Below, piece after piece: positions 48,496 through 60,808 of a DNA stretch of 64,000 nucleotides (positions are counted from its first letter, which is position 1; each line of letters starts with the position of its first letter). The translations under genes were made by a program, and so were the position numbers. The DNA is taken from positions 374,501 to 438,500 of the forward strand of contig CM034143.1 in assembly GCA_019914995.1 (NCBI GenBank), written 5' to 3'. Source of the DNA: Acanthochlamys bracteata. Lineage: Eukaryota > Streptophyta > Magnoliopsida > Pandanales > Velloziaceae. The notes below the pieces were generated by a model, which did not search any database, was not told the DNA's origin, and saw only the letters and a list, made by a program, of their open reading frames with translations.

Positions 48496-50766
48496 GCTAA
48501 TCAGGTACATGTTCTGAGTACTTTGTTAAGAATGTGCATTATCGAGTAAGAACCCACTTCTGCTGCTGTTCATTGGACTTCTTGTTCCCACTAAGTATTT
48601 GGTCACTAGAACATTCTTCAATATTTTTCAGGTGCATGTCTCTGTTTACTGTTTGTTTTGCTTTCTCTAGTCTCTAGCATATCCTTTCCCCAATTGGAGC
48701 TACATTTGTTTCACATCCCTACTAAAATCTAGATAATCGGTGAGGGTGCTTTTGGGTATTTGTGTGGGAAGTGATCTTCCGAAGCTGGTTCGAGGAATAA
48801 CTTTTTAGTTCCATTCTTAGGGGCTGTTTGATTCTCCGTTTCAAAAATTGCTTATCAATTTTTCTCAACTTTTTTCTATTTTACGTTTTTCAATACATAT
48901 TTTATAAGTATATAAAAAATTAATTTAAAAATTTAGAAAGTGTAGAAAAAATCTACGAAGTGAGATCTTTTTATTGCATATTATTATTTTTTTTTTAAAG
49001 TAAAAAAAATATAGCTCGTTTTCAAAAAAATAAAAATACCTTCCATTTCACAAAAGTTCTATTTCATAAGCAATCCCAAACGTTCCCTTAGCCTGTTCTA
49101 TAATCTTAAAGTTTTAGAATTCTAATTCTGAAGTTTCATTGCTTGGTAGCGTGATATTCGTGTAAAAGTATGTCTTAGTTTGCCCTTGGTTTTTTTTTTG
49201 GGAAAAAAAGAGTTTTACTGCAAGTAAAATAGAGGACTTTGGCATGCTGAGTTACCCATATCAGAGAAGAAAAGGGAAGTACAGTTGTTTAGGTAGGTGT
49301 TGGTTGTCTGGAGTAACTATAATATTGAAATGTTCTTTACATCATTCTGGTTATGTATCTTTAAAATATCATATGATTGTCCCTATTGAGTAATTGGTAG
49401 TTGGCGGCATGCCTTGACCATTTGAATCTTCGTTGGTTTTGATGCCATCAACCAGAATCTGTATCAACAACTTGCAAAATGTGTCAAAACTTGCTCACTA
49501 AAAGCAAATGCCAGTCATATGTTTCACTATCTATATAGATAGATCTCTGCTGGATGTTTACAATTTGATTTGTTATGCTACTCAAACTGTAATGTTGGCA
49601 AAGTTATTTTGAGTTCGACAGGGTAGAAAGTGTGATGAGAGCACCAAGCACCTACATAGAATTTTGTGAAAAAGAAGTACGTTTAAATATTCATAAAGCT
49701 TCAAGAGGCATGAAAGTAGCTGAACTATGTTCTTTTGGTCTTGAAAAGTAGTAGTAAATACCTAAGATACAGCATTGTCTACATTAAGATAATGACCCTT
49801 GCTAATCTCCCAAGTGGAACATGTGCAAGGAAATTACTTGCACAAGGACGGAGTATGCCCGTTAATCTTTAAACAAGTTAAATGGTTTTACCAAAGGCTA
49901 TGCACCATGAACAGGTCACAAATGCTTTCTGAGGTTATGAATTTTTAAGTTTACACACTGCTTTTCTGAACAAATGGTCAAGAGCATTGTTTAGCATTAG
50001 TAGAGGAAAAGTAAATTAGTAACCCCTGGCTATGATGAGAATTAGTGGACAAAAAAATCGCAGTTTTAGTAAGAATTGTCCTCCTCCTTTGTTTCTCTTT
50101 ACTTGTACATTCTGGAAATGAAGAAGGTAGATTTCTGCATGTGATTGGTCTCACGCAAGGTGCCATTTGATTATGTCTGTACCCAAACTGGAGTAGCTAT
50201 TGCTCCGTGTAATTCAACCAAATTCTATCTTGCAATTTGAATGTCTAACTACTTTCAGCTAAGTAAATGAAGTAGGCGTTCCACAAGAATGATTACCTGA
50301 TTGTGATTTTGATGAACTTGTTGCACTGCTATCAGATATATTAGATGTGATTTGCTTGCTACTATGCATTTTTAAGTGATGGCTTTAGTTTGCTCTAGAT
50401 GTACCTGCTCTGTGCGTGTATTCCTAGCTAGACAGGCAAACATCGTTTTGTTTATTATAAAGACATTATACATATTGACAAGTAATCTTTTTGTACATTA
50501 ATTGCAAAGGGAAATCCACTACTTGAAGAATTTATGCTAAATGTTTGCTGACAGGGATTCCATGAAATGAACCATAAATAGACATACACTTTGGCGAAAC
50601 AATTATAACTTTTGCATTCCTGTGTGCAACCTGTTGAACCATTTTATTTGGTTTTAGAAGTGACACTTTTCCACACCTTAGTAACTCCTGCCGGTGCATG
50701 CTAACCACATATATATCCTCCTTGTTGCATTTGCTCTACAAATCACCTTTGTTTGTTAACTTCATT
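48496..50766. other. Intergenic upstream of the WAT1-related gene
   Basis: Contains the MITE at 48830 and otherwise no supported coding region. The proximal promoter of the WAT1-related gene should lie in the last few hundred bases. Confidence 0.45.
48830..49087 (-). mobile_element. MITE copy with TTA target duplication
   Basis: A 258-bp element with ends GGGGCTGTTTGATTC and AATCCCAAACGTTCCC, flanked by TTA on both sides (48827-48829 and 49088-49090). The interior matches the 15651 family in reverse orientation (CTACGAAGTGAGATC, ATAGCTCGTTTTC, CACAAAAGTTCTATTTCATA). Confidence 0.8.
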
Positions 50767-53359
50767 ATGGCTGACATGAGAATCTACCTCGTTGTGATAA
50801 TAATAAGACTGATAGAGTCACGCTTGCAGATTTTCACAAAGGCTGCGTTTGAAACTGGTGTGAGCACATTTGTTTTTGTTTTCTACAGACAAGTCCTTGC
50901 CACACTTCTGTTAGCGCCCGTTGCTTTGATTGTTTATAGGTACTTTGCTTCTTTTATTTTTCCCACCCTAAACTCAGGAGCATTATCATGATTTAATTAG
51001 TTGAAGTCCCAAATAACACACTCACTGATGCTTGGTTTTGCAGGAAAAAAACTCATGACCAGCAACTGCCATTCAAAGTTTGGTTCAAGAGCTTCATACT
51101 TGCATTAATAGGGTAACTGCAAACAACTGTCTTGTTAGTGAAAAGGAGAAGTCTTATTGCAATCAGTCACTAGACAAGCCCTACTGTCTCGAGTCAAATC
51201 AAAGCCATATACATTGTTAAAGCAAGATTAGATCATCTTCATTCATGCCACTCTGCAATAGATGCATTTTCATTCTAGGTTTCTCCTAAGACTCCAAAGT
51301 TTTTGTAAGCAGCATTACTTGGTGATGCTCGTGAATGTCTTGCACGAGGACTCATAAACATATAATAACCTTAAATTATGCAACTGAAGAGACTCACTTG
51401 TTGGTGGGACAGTTTCTTCAGTCTAGGGTTAGGGAGACATTTACAGCTTCCTATGCATATGGAGATTAAAATAATTCTTAGACATGCATTCAATCATAGA
51501 TATGAACTTTATGTTACAAATTTTTGTCCATAATTTTTTAGCTATATTTTTGCATATTTAGCAATTACTATATGGGGGCGTTTGAGATTGCTTATGAAAT
51601 AGAGCTTTTGTGAGATGGAGGATATTTTTGTCTTTTTTAGAAAACGAGCTATATTTTTTTTACTTTAAAAAAAATAATAAAAATATGCAATAAAAAGATC
51701 TCACTTCGTAGAATTTTTTTACACTTTCTAAATTTTTAAATAAATTTTTTATATACTTATAAAATATGTATTGAAAAACGTGAAATGAAGAAAAGTTGAG
51801 AAAAGCTGATAAGCAGCTTATGAAACGCACTGCCAAACGGATATCTTTAAAGCTGATAGTCAAACATGTAGAGAAGTTTCACTACCTAGTTTACCTTGAT
51901 GCAATTGAGGTTTCTTTTGTTTATTCTGCTCCAAGAAGATTACTGTGAATTATGAAGCTAAATGATATAATTTTTGCAATTTAAGAATATGTTGCGCGGT
52001 TGTTATTTGATACTAGATATATCTTATATTGAAGTTCTTCACTTTTCCTGACAGGATGCTCATGCCATTGACTATGCATACACTCGGCATCCGTTATACT
52101 TCAGCAACACTGGGATCTGCAATCGCAAACACCACCCCAGTGATCACTTTTGTCCTTGCTACACTATTTGGGTATGAATACTGAAGCCCAGTGATGAGTG
52201 TAAAAGAAATGATATCTTTACGAAAAATTAAGAACCAGTATTTTATGAGAGAATTGTTGTTTTACTGAACTGTGAAGAAACAACGCAGGATGGAATCTGT
52301 AAAGATCAGGAAACTATGGGGGAAGGCAAAGATCTTTGGAGTAGCACTTTGTCTGGTAGGCGTTGGAGTGATAGCCTTCTATACTGGGCCTCACCTGAAA
52401 CCCTTGATCCACCATCATCTCCTGAGCCGCCATGATAGCAAGCCTGCAACTCATGCGACAAAAAAATGGATTCTTGGAACCTTCTTAATGATCATTTGCA
52501 ACACAACATGGGCTTTATGGCTGATTCTACATGTAAGCTTTTTTTTTTTTGGTTTTAAATTTTTTTAAATATTGAAACATGTAAGGTGTGTTATCTTTGG
52601 TGCTTTCCAAATCATGAAACTCGTTTAAGATATTTTAAGAGTTATTCTACTATCTGTTAGGGGCCTTTGATGAAGGAGTACTCTTCAAACATCTCATTCA
52701 TAACTTACCAATGCTTCTTCAGTACACTCCAATCGCTAGTTTTGGCTCTGGCATTGGAGAGAGACTTCTCTAAGTGGAATTTTGGACTTGGCATGGGCAT
52801 CATTGGAGTGGCGTACTGTGTAAGTTTTATGTTTGTTATTTGATTAAAGTTAACACAACCAAATAGAAAATAAACAGTTAGTGTGAACCTACGTGTTCTT
52901 CAGGCAATTTTCGTTACTGCAATCTCGTTTTACTTGCAAGCGTGGTGTGTGGAAAGGAAAGGACCTGTTTTCCTTGCAATGTCAACACCATTGACTCTTA
53001 TCATCACCATATGCTTTTCTGCTTTTCTGTTTGGCGAAGTGGTTAACTTGGGAAGGTTCGTCCTAATTTTGAATCATTAGCTTCATGTTTTTATTCAACA
53101 TACTAAAAATGCAATGGCACCGAATTTAGTGAATTCCTGAAATTATTTCAGAATTTTAGGAGGAGTTCTTATGATTGGAGGTCTTTATAGTGTCCTATGG
53201 GGGAAGAAGAAAGAAAACATGGAAAACAGCATTCCAGTTTCTGAAAATCAAAAGAAGGTATCGTCAGAAGAGTGCTTGCAAGAGAAAAACATTGCCGGGA
53301 AACCTTCCAATGATGAAGAATCCATGAAGGTAAATATCAGCAGCAATCAGGACCAATAG
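50767..53359 (+). CDS. WAT1-related EamA-domain transporter (MtN21 family)
   Basis: Seven exons, 50767-50939, 51044-51112, 52055-52171, 52289-52532, 52661-52819, 52904-53055 and 53152-53359, join in frame to 373 residues. Ten hydrophobic segments are expected from two EamA units. Family motifs are present: TKAAFETGVSTFVFVFYRQV in TM1-2, RYTSATLGSAIANTTPVITF for TM3-4, WCVERKGPVFLAMSTPLTLI and ILGGVLMIGGLYSVLWGKKK near the end. A hydrophilic C-terminal tail of about 45 residues follows. Members move auxin or amino acids across tonoplast or plasma membrane; the substrate here is not deducible. Start is the ATG at 50767 (MADMRIYLVV), matching the usual short N-terminal lead. Intron 2 carries a MITE. 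Confidence 0.93.
51575..51840 (+). mobile_element. MITE copy in WAT1-related intron 2
   Basis: Ends GGGGGCGTTTGAGATTG and GCACTGCCAAACGG. The interior is the reverse complement of the 48830 copy over long stretches (AGAAAACGAGCTATATTTT, GATCTCACTTCGTAGAATTT, TATTGAAAAACGTGAAATGA). These two are the closest pair in the window. Confidence 0.75.
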
Positions 53360-54341
53360 CTGTGGAATCATGTATATAAATTTCAGTATTTATCTTTCTT
53401 TTGCTCTTGTCGTTGATGAATTCGTTCCTTTTACTTGTAACTCCTTTTAGTAACTCAGTTTTAGCTATTGTCAAATGTAATTACCTCAGAGCATTGCTGC
53501 TATAGAAATAATATAATATATATAATTTTAAATTTTATTATTTTTTATTATTTTGATTAATTGATCGAATATATGTAAATTTGTAGTCCAATTAAGTTAA
53601 AATTTTATGAATATATTTTTAATTCATAGTTCTTTATATTCAACGTTAGAGATTGAATTTGAAAGTCATCCCGACCATAAATCGAAAAAAGAATATTCGG
53701 GAGTGCCCCTAAAAAAAAGATGCTCTTATCCCTTTCCTTTATAAAATATATAAAATATGCTTATTTCAAATTATAAGTATTTTTAAAATTCAGCTAAACG
53801 TCTCCTAAAATTGACATTCTCTTTTACTTAGTAATTCTAAGGTAAGGCTTGAAATTAGTAAAGTTTCATTAAATCTAATTTCATACTGCTCATATTTCAA
53901 TTTGTTTTTATTTACGAAATAAAATACGACTTTGTTTTTTAAAATAGAAGTTCTCAGCCGAAAGTTTACACTATCCAGCCCAATCAGCCCGACCCATTAA
54001 GTATTTTACACAATCAGCCCCTACTATTAATATAACAAAACAAACCCTTTACTATTTCATTTAAATTCCTAACCCTTTCTGCAGTTCCCTTCCCTACCCT
54101 TGTTCTTCGTTCTTCCCTATTTTTCCCGAATTTTCGGCCATGGCTAGCTCTTTGTCGCAGTTACTGTAAATTAAAACCAGTCAAAAGAAGCACTTCAATA
54201 TATCTATCTAATAATTTATATTCAGGAAAATGTTGTGTAAATTTTTGTTTCTTTTTTTCGAGTAGAGAATTTTTTTGTTTTGTTTTTGTTTTTTGTTTTT
54301 TGGTTTTTGCTTTATGATTGAATTGTTCGAATAGTGAAAAG
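53360..54341. other. Intergenic
   Basis: 3' UTR of the WAT1-related gene, AT-rich spacer, then the promoter/leader of the J-domain gene. A ten-codon frame from ATG 54139 (MASSLSQLL, stop) could act as an upstream ORF in that leader. Confidence 0.4.
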
Positions 54342-57209
54342 ATGCAAGTATGTTTTTGGACCAATGCTGCAACTCTACAGAAAAGATTTTCACGATCTTA
54401 CCAGTTGTCCTTATTTCATAGTTCTCCGATTTCTCTAGCAAAATGGAAGAGCAAATGGAGCGATTCGGTAAGCAATCTAGTTTTGTTTCCTTAAATTATG
54501 AACTTTTTTGGCTTCTGTTTTATTTCTGAACAATTTCTTGGTAAAATTTCACCCTTCTTTTTCTTGATATTGTAATCAAATGGAAGTGTTTGTTGAATCG
54601 GCTTATGTATTGGTGATTAATAATTTCTTAAGTTTGCGAAGAAGGTGTTTGACAAATTTACCATGTGACTGTTTTTGCGATTAATTGCATTATGATGAAT
54701 TGTTATTGATGATTTTAATATTTATTTACAATTGTAGAGTGACCAATAGATGTAGCAAGATATAGGACTAGCTCAGTGTTGCCCCTATGCAATCTTCCTT
54801 CATGGACGTGTTGAAGGTGTTCAAGTTAGTTATAAGTTGTCAAGAATAATTTGCTCACTTATGTTTGTAAAATTAATAAAAGGCGGCTTTCTTGTATCTG
54901 TTGGGTTCTGGAGACCATAAACGAGTTTGTAGCAAATGCGACAAAAGTCTTAGTGAGTTTCCTATTTCCTCTTGTCTTGGTATTTTGGATGACTTGGAAT
55001 GTGCCCATATCTCCTACAGTTGATTCTAGGTCTGGCATACGATCGTGAGTACGATGTGCACTGTCAAAGCCTTAGATTGGGGAGAGTATGTGTTCAAATT
55101 TGGTGCTCATGGTGATGGCTGTTTCGGTATATGTGGTTTGCATATGTAAATCTTAGCTTGTGTATTTGTATGTGACCTGAGAATTGTTAGGATTTTCAGT
55201 TTCTATTTTTAGGTTTTTGCTTTGATTTGCATGCTTATTCCTTTTCATAAGGAGCAGTAACATGAGCTCTTTAAATTCTTGTCAGGATGTTGGAGAAGGT
55301 CCAAAATCATCTAAGGTACAAACAATTGGTAGATTCTCTACTTGATATAACATGCAATACTCTTTTCATTTTTTGTTTATGGTATTTGAAGTGTTTATCT
55401 ACTTCATCCTTGCAATTGATGGACCATATGTTGTTACATGTGAGTTCCTTTGGTCAACTATGCATAAAGGCCTATATAAGGCTCATTAATGATCACCTTT
55501 TCATTGATATAACAGAACTACATTAGATATGCTGTTCGCCAGAAGCGGGCTGACGCTAAAAGAGCTCTAAAGAATTTTCTTTACTATGGCAGACCCATGG
55601 ATTCAGATTTTCAGGTTCGCTTTTCAAACTCAACTTAGAACTACTTGCCCTGAATCATATTGGATTTGTCCGCCAAAATGCGGACTTCTTTTTTGTCTGT
55701 TCCCTTCTGATTTGTCTTGTATTATGAACAGGGCCTTGTACTTGCACTCTAGATTCTTGTTTGTTGATGCGCATTCAAAATTAAGAATTTCATGCAGCTT
55801 TACTTTAATTTGATCCAACTTCTATGAACTATTTAAACTTAAAAGATCCGTTCAGCTACTAATATTGCATATAGATGGCTAGGGTTTGCATACTGAACTG
55901 AGTAATGAAACAAATAGAAGAGTAAAGAACCGAACATCAACATGGTCGATTGATTGATGAGAAATAGATGTATCTATGCACCTACACCATCATAGATTAT
56001 GTAAAGATAAATATATTTGTTTATATTTGCACTAGAGTTGCTGCTTTTGTTTTTCTAGACTATGGTTTGCTTCTCCAGATCTACTTGGTCCATAAATGGA
56101 TAAGAACGTTTTTTATCTGTAGCCTCCTCAATATACTTTTTCCAGTTCAACAAATATGCCCATGACGTCATGCCCTTCTTTACAAGGATGATGATGTAGC
56201 GCGATCAAGAATTGGTGGAAAATCCAGGACCCATAATTCTGGAAAAAGCAAACAGTGCGGGAACAAGCGTGAGCCTTCTGTTGTTGACTAATGCCTCCTT
56301 TAATTTGAAAGTAACTTTAAGGGATTTTAGAGTTTGCTGATAAAGGCTGTTACACCATTCTAATTGCATTTATAGTGACAACAGAAATCAATGCCGTTAA
56401 GCATGTCACTCATACACCTGGATCCTCTGTATTATTGCTCAGGATGGCGCAAGAAGCATAAATTTTATGATGAAGATGAATATGAGGAGCCAGCAAGAAC
56501 TTTTCAAGCATCATCTGGAAAATATAAAAGTTACACCTGGTCTTTTCCCTCATGGCATATCTGTTTTGAGAATGCAACAGCTGGATTTGAATGGAGAGAT
56601 GAATCAGAAGAACCTAAAACAAAGAGAACCTTGTGGAGTGAAAGTGATTTAGATGAAGAGGAGCCAAGTAGTGAGTGTAATACAATAGGTGCACATTCCC
56701 ATAGAGTTACGCTTGGATTGCCAACCACAGGTCCCTTAAAATTGGATGACGTGAAGTCTGCGTAAGTAGTTGAACCCACATTATGCTACAGTATCAAGTA
56801 TGCATACTGCTCATAGCTAACAAATAACATAAATATTTGAACTACTTATCCTAATTTAAAGTTCTGACATTATGTTGTAAACTTGCTTTTTACTCGCATG
56901 TTTTCATACTGGATTCAGATTTAGGGCATCGGCTCTAAAATGGCACCCTGACAAGCATCAAGGCTCATCTCAGGTTAGTCATTTTGGAACACTAAAATGC
57001 AAGCTGCCGCGGAGGGTGACTTGCTGGTGTGCTACTGATTGCACATGGGACGTCTTGAACATTGAGTCTGTGTAAACTGCTCATAATTTTGAGTTCTGCC
57101 CATTGATATTATGTAATTTGATTTGTGGATGCAGGCGACGGCCGAGGAGAAATTCAAGCTCTGTGTTGATGCTTACAATTCCCTTTGCAGCGCCATAAAG
57201 GCTTCATAA
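54342..57209 (+). CDS. J-domain (DnaJ-like) protein, probably organelle-targeted
   Basis: Seven exons, 54342-54467, 55286-55315, 55516-55614, 56187-56268, 56443-56761, 56919-56973 and 57135-57209, join in frame to 261 residues. The N terminus (MQVCFWTNAATLQKRFSRSY...) is basic, Ser-rich and free of acidic residues, as in mitochondrial or plastid presequences. The middle is charged (NYIRYAVRQKRADAKRALKN, KKHKFYDEDEYEEPARTFQA). The C terminus is a J-domain: LKLDDVKSAFRASALKWHPD with the HPD triplet at ~228-230, then EEKFKLCVDAYNSLCSA as helix III. It should stimulate an HSP70. A C-terminal J-domain is less common than the N-terminal arrangement. The start is the first ATG in the open exon with an upstream in-frame stop. 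Confidence 0.87.
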
Positions 57210-57605
57210 GCAGGGACAATGACTATTGAATTCCTTCAACTTCTACTCGTATACATGTACTTGTTCACTGTGTCATGTTGTAAGCTTGGGTTATTTATTG
57301 TAATATTACACTGCACACAGAGCTCCCAATTGGAGCTGGCATTCTCTTTCTTGTATTTACCTTCTTTTTCTTTTGGCAAATATTTACAACTGGTCTCAAT
57401 TGATTTTAGCTTATAAAAAGTTGAAGAATTTATTCGGAGTTCCTTAACAATTATCTCAACATTTCTTTGCTCGTGCCGCTAGTTCAATTGATTTTTGGAA
57501 TCTTCTGTAATAGCTTTTAATATGATGTAATTCTACAGGAGAGAGACGCAGCACCAATCCGGAGGAAGAAACGCAATTTCTTCAATTATCACTACTGCCT
57601 TCGTG

Positions 57606-57797
57606 CATGTTTGAAAATATTTTATCACTGATTTTCGAATTTTTCTTACCAATAAACTTTATTTTTTTTAAAATTTAATTTTAAAAATATACAAATAAAT
57701 ATATATTATAAAATTATATATTTTTCGATAATAAAATATTAAAGTTTTTAAATAATTATTTAAAAGTTTTCTATTTTAAACACTTCCAAATGTTTAA
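57606..57797. mobile_element. MITE-like copy, degenerate
   Basis: Ends GCATGTTTGAAAATATT and AACACTTCCAAATGTT enclose AT-rich DNA with ATATATAT and AATAAAATATTAAAG motifs. Weak match to the main family. Confidence 0.35.
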
Positions 57798-57913
57798 AAT
57801 AGCGAGGAAGATTAAGTAAGAGATGGTGCAGGCGTGCAAGCTGCATCTTCTGCGCCAGGACACCGTGTTTTTTCGTCGAGAGAATTTTCAAAGTGGAGTT
57901 GAACTATTGTGTT

Positions 57914-58034
57914 CAGAGCTTGAACGGCGGCGTCGCGGCTTAATGCAAAGGTAGAATGGTAGCCTTCTGCTTATCAGAACTTGCACGGCGGCGTCTCGGC
58001 ATAATGCAAAGGGGAGAATGGTCCTCTTCTGCTT
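57914..58034. repeat. Two-copy 60-bp tandem duplication
   Basis: CAGAGCTTGAACGGCGGCGT and TCAGAACTTGCACGGCGGCG begin two units that both continue CTCGGC/GCGGC-(A/T)TAATGCAAAGG, GAGAATGGT and CTTCTGCTT. It is GC-rich against an AT-rich background. Confidence 0.85.
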
Positions 58035-59467
58035 CTGTTGCCGTGGCCCGGCCGCTGCTGATGTAGATTGGTTCAGTTGCCATGGATCTCTGCAACGAAT
58101 CTTTAAGTTTGGTTAAGTGTTGTAGAAATCGTTATCGGGTGTAGGAAAAGAAGAAGGAATGCTTGCGACATGATAGGAAAACAAAAGGAAGAATTTTTTT
58201 ATTTATTAGAGAGAGATGGGGGAGGTGAAGTTGCATTCAATACAAATTACTTGCTATCAAACAAAAGAAGAGCATTTGTAAAATCCTCGCCCTTATTTTT
58301 TCTAAAACTTGTGAAGAAAAATTTTTAGAAAATTTTGTAGAAGAAGAAATGAAAATCCAAAGCTTTGATTATGGATTCTAAAATTTAGGAACGCATTGCC
58401 AGCATATGTACAAAGAAAAACTTTTTTTAGGGTAATCTTTTGGTAGAACCTCAGAGTAGAGCGTCACAGTGTACGCAAAGATTATTAAATTCCAATGAGT
58501 TGATCAGCAATCAGAAGCTTAGATTTCATGAAGCCTGAAAACTGATAAAATTGTACAGAGTTTGTTTGGAGTTGCTGAAAATAAAGCGTACTTTTTCTTC
58601 AAATATTTGGTAAAATATTTTTATAACAAATTTATGTTTCTAAAAATATAAATAATAATAAAAGTTAATTCATAAAGATTTTATGAAAGCACCTCTCGAA
58701 CATCCGCACGAGACATTCCATAGACATCACAGATCAACAAAGTAGCAATTCTTTTTCTGCATAATAGAAAATATTTATGAAGAAGAACCGATCGATTTTC
58801 TGCATAATAGAAAATTTCTGCATTTGTATCAACGATTAGAAATCAATGCAAAATTGATCCAAAAAATTAAGCCAAAGATAAAAATTTATTATATTAACTA
58901 TGCTATATATTCCAACGCGCGATTCAATCCAGCTTAATAATGAGTACCGTCTCTGTTGTAGCTGATTGCCCAAGGAAACAGTTGATCAAGAGAACAACAA
59001 AAAATCACTCATCCTCAAATCATGCTATATCCACCAGCACTGACGTTTGATCTAGAACAAGAAGATGTACTACAAATACAGAAAAAATAGTCATGAAAAA
59101 ACATTATGTAAAGACAGAGTTTACAAGAGAATGATTAGCATTTACCTCTAGAGGCACAATAGCGCATGCTTAGCAAGTTGTGATGATTCCATCAAGTATA
59201 GGTACATTGACATTCCCTTTTGCATACAAAAAGAAACGAAATCCTAGCCTGCAACACTAAATGCTCGATCTTTCATAGTTATCAGCAGAGGTGATTTGTT
59301 AGGGAAGTAGTACAATAGACCATGGATCTTTAACTAAACATATAAATATATATGTACGTAAGGATTAGCTAAGTCTTCAAAACCTTCAGTTAGCACGACT
59401 TCTTTAATAAAAAAGGAAAATCATGGCTTGTAGCTTCCCCCAACTACACATAAGTAGCCAGTAAACT

Positions 59468-60808
59468 TCATCTTTGTTCGAGCTCCAACTCCTTGCATTT
59501 TAACTCCAATGATACACGTTCAGTTTCGAGCTTCATCCTTTCATTCTCCATCTTCATCTTCTCCAATTCTCTATCCTTCTTTCTGCTGAACCGTTGCCAC
59601 TTAAACCTCTGCTCTTCAAGCTCCAGCATCTCAGCTTGAATGTGCAACCTTTGTTCTTGTAGTTGCAGCGAACGGGAGCTCAGCCACTGCTTCTGTGCTC
59701 GAGTAGACGCAGTTCCATCAGGAGAGTTTTGGTTCATACCAACTTGTATGCCTTGGGGATGGAACCTGTTATTATCTTGGGAAACCAAAGAGGTGCCAAA
59801 ACCCATTTCATCATGACCAGAAGCTGGCTTCATCCTCTTCACCGAACCAATATCTCCATGGGAAACAGTGTTCTTCTCAGAAGTCTCATCCTCGTCATCA
59901 GAATCTGTGGCATGATCTTCTTCAGTTAGATCTTCATGCACAACCCTTCTTGTATCATGGTCATCTCCACTACTTAGGGCCAATTGCAGGGATCTCTGAA
60001 GTGCAGGATCGGCAGGCAAATGCAACCGGTTCCCATTGTGATACGAGCACATCTCTTCATAGAAAAGATGCTTTGAACTCAATATCTTTCTAATGTCTTC
60101 CTTAGCTTTCTCTGAGATGTCCATCATATCCAATAATGCAGGATTCTCCACAACCTGACAAGAAGTGCCTCTCCCAAGTATGTCATTAAGCCTCTTATAC
60201 CTCTTATTAAGATCATTGAACTTGTCCTCACACTGCTGAGGCGACACATAGCAGCCCCTTTCAGCCATAACTTTCGATACAGACTTCCATTTTCCCTTCT
60301 TTTGCAGCAGCACATTCTTCCGCTTCCCATTACAATCCAAAGCAGCATCCTCACCGATATAAGAAACAGCAGTTATCAAAAGCCGGACCATTCCATCAGT
60401 CCACTTCATCCTTTGCCAAGGGGAAGAAGCTTTTTTCCCTTTCCCACCATCGTTCTGGCCATCTGCCCCATCTTCAGTATTAAAGCTAGGCTCATCTTCA
60501 TCGCTTGTTGAGGTCTTGGTTCGATCACCCTTATTATAATCCATCATAGGGAGAGTAGCTGGTTGCTGGTGTTCGTGATGATGATTGCATTCGTGTGTGT
60601 GGCCTGCCAACATCGGGAAGATATCATGCATCGGTGGGTGAGACACTGAACCTTGGTGCTGAGGGTTGTTAGGATGCTTATGGTGCGGATGATTCACAGG
60701 CGCTTGGATTTGTTGTTGTGGAGGGTGCATATGCATGGATCCTTGCAAATCTAGCATGCCATAGGAACCAACCGGCATCATGTTCCTTGCCGACATGTTC
60801 CCATCCAT
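59468..60808 (-). CDS. Trihelix / Myb-SANT-like transcription factor
   Basis: Single-exon gene of 446 residues from ATG at 60808 (MDGNMSARNMMPVGSYGMLD). The N-terminal 110 residues are rich in His, Pro and Gln. A trihelix DNA-binding domain lies at about 128-215: PWQRMKWTDGMVRLLITAVS, KKGKWKSVSKVMAERG, QCEDKFNDLNKRYKRLNDIL. An acidic segment (EDLTEEDHATDSDDEDETSE) follows. A long basic/acidic coiled coil rich in Leu, Glu and Met closes the protein (QLQEQRLHIQAEMLELEEQR onward). The layout matches the Arabidopsis At1g21200/At1g76870 subgroup; targets are unknown. The open frame extends 24 codons upstream (to ATG 60880), but that part has no family character, so the internal ATG is preferred. 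Confidence 0.92.
   Translation of the reverse strand: MDGNMSARNMMPVGSYGMLDLQGSMHMHPPQQQIQAPVNHPHHKHPNNPQHQGSVSHPPMHDIFPMLAGHTHECNHHHEHQQPATLPMMDYNKGDRTKTSTSDEDEPSFNTEDGADGQNDGGKGKKASSPWQRMKWTDGMVRLLITAVSYIGEDAALDCNGKRKNVLLQKKGKWKSVSKVMAERGCYVSPQQCEDKFNDLNKRYKRLNDILGRGTSCQVVENPALLDMMDISEKAKEDIRKILSSKHLFYEEMCSYHNGNRLHLPADPALQRSLQLALSSGDDHDTRRVVHEDLTEEDHATDSDDEDETSEKNTVSHGDIGSVKRMKPASGHDEMGFGTSLVSQDNNRFHPQGIQVGMNQNSPDGTASTRAQKQWLSSRSLQLQEQRLHIQAEMLELEEQRFKWQRFSRKKDRELEKMKMENERMKLETERVSLELKCKELELEQR

Larger units (their letters stand above)
57210..59467. other. Intergenic between convergent genes
   Basis: Contains the J-domain gene 3' UTR, a MITE-like segment (about 57606-57797), a 60-bp tandem duplication (57914-58034) and the 3' flank of the trihelix gene. 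No coding region is supported. Confidence 0.5.
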
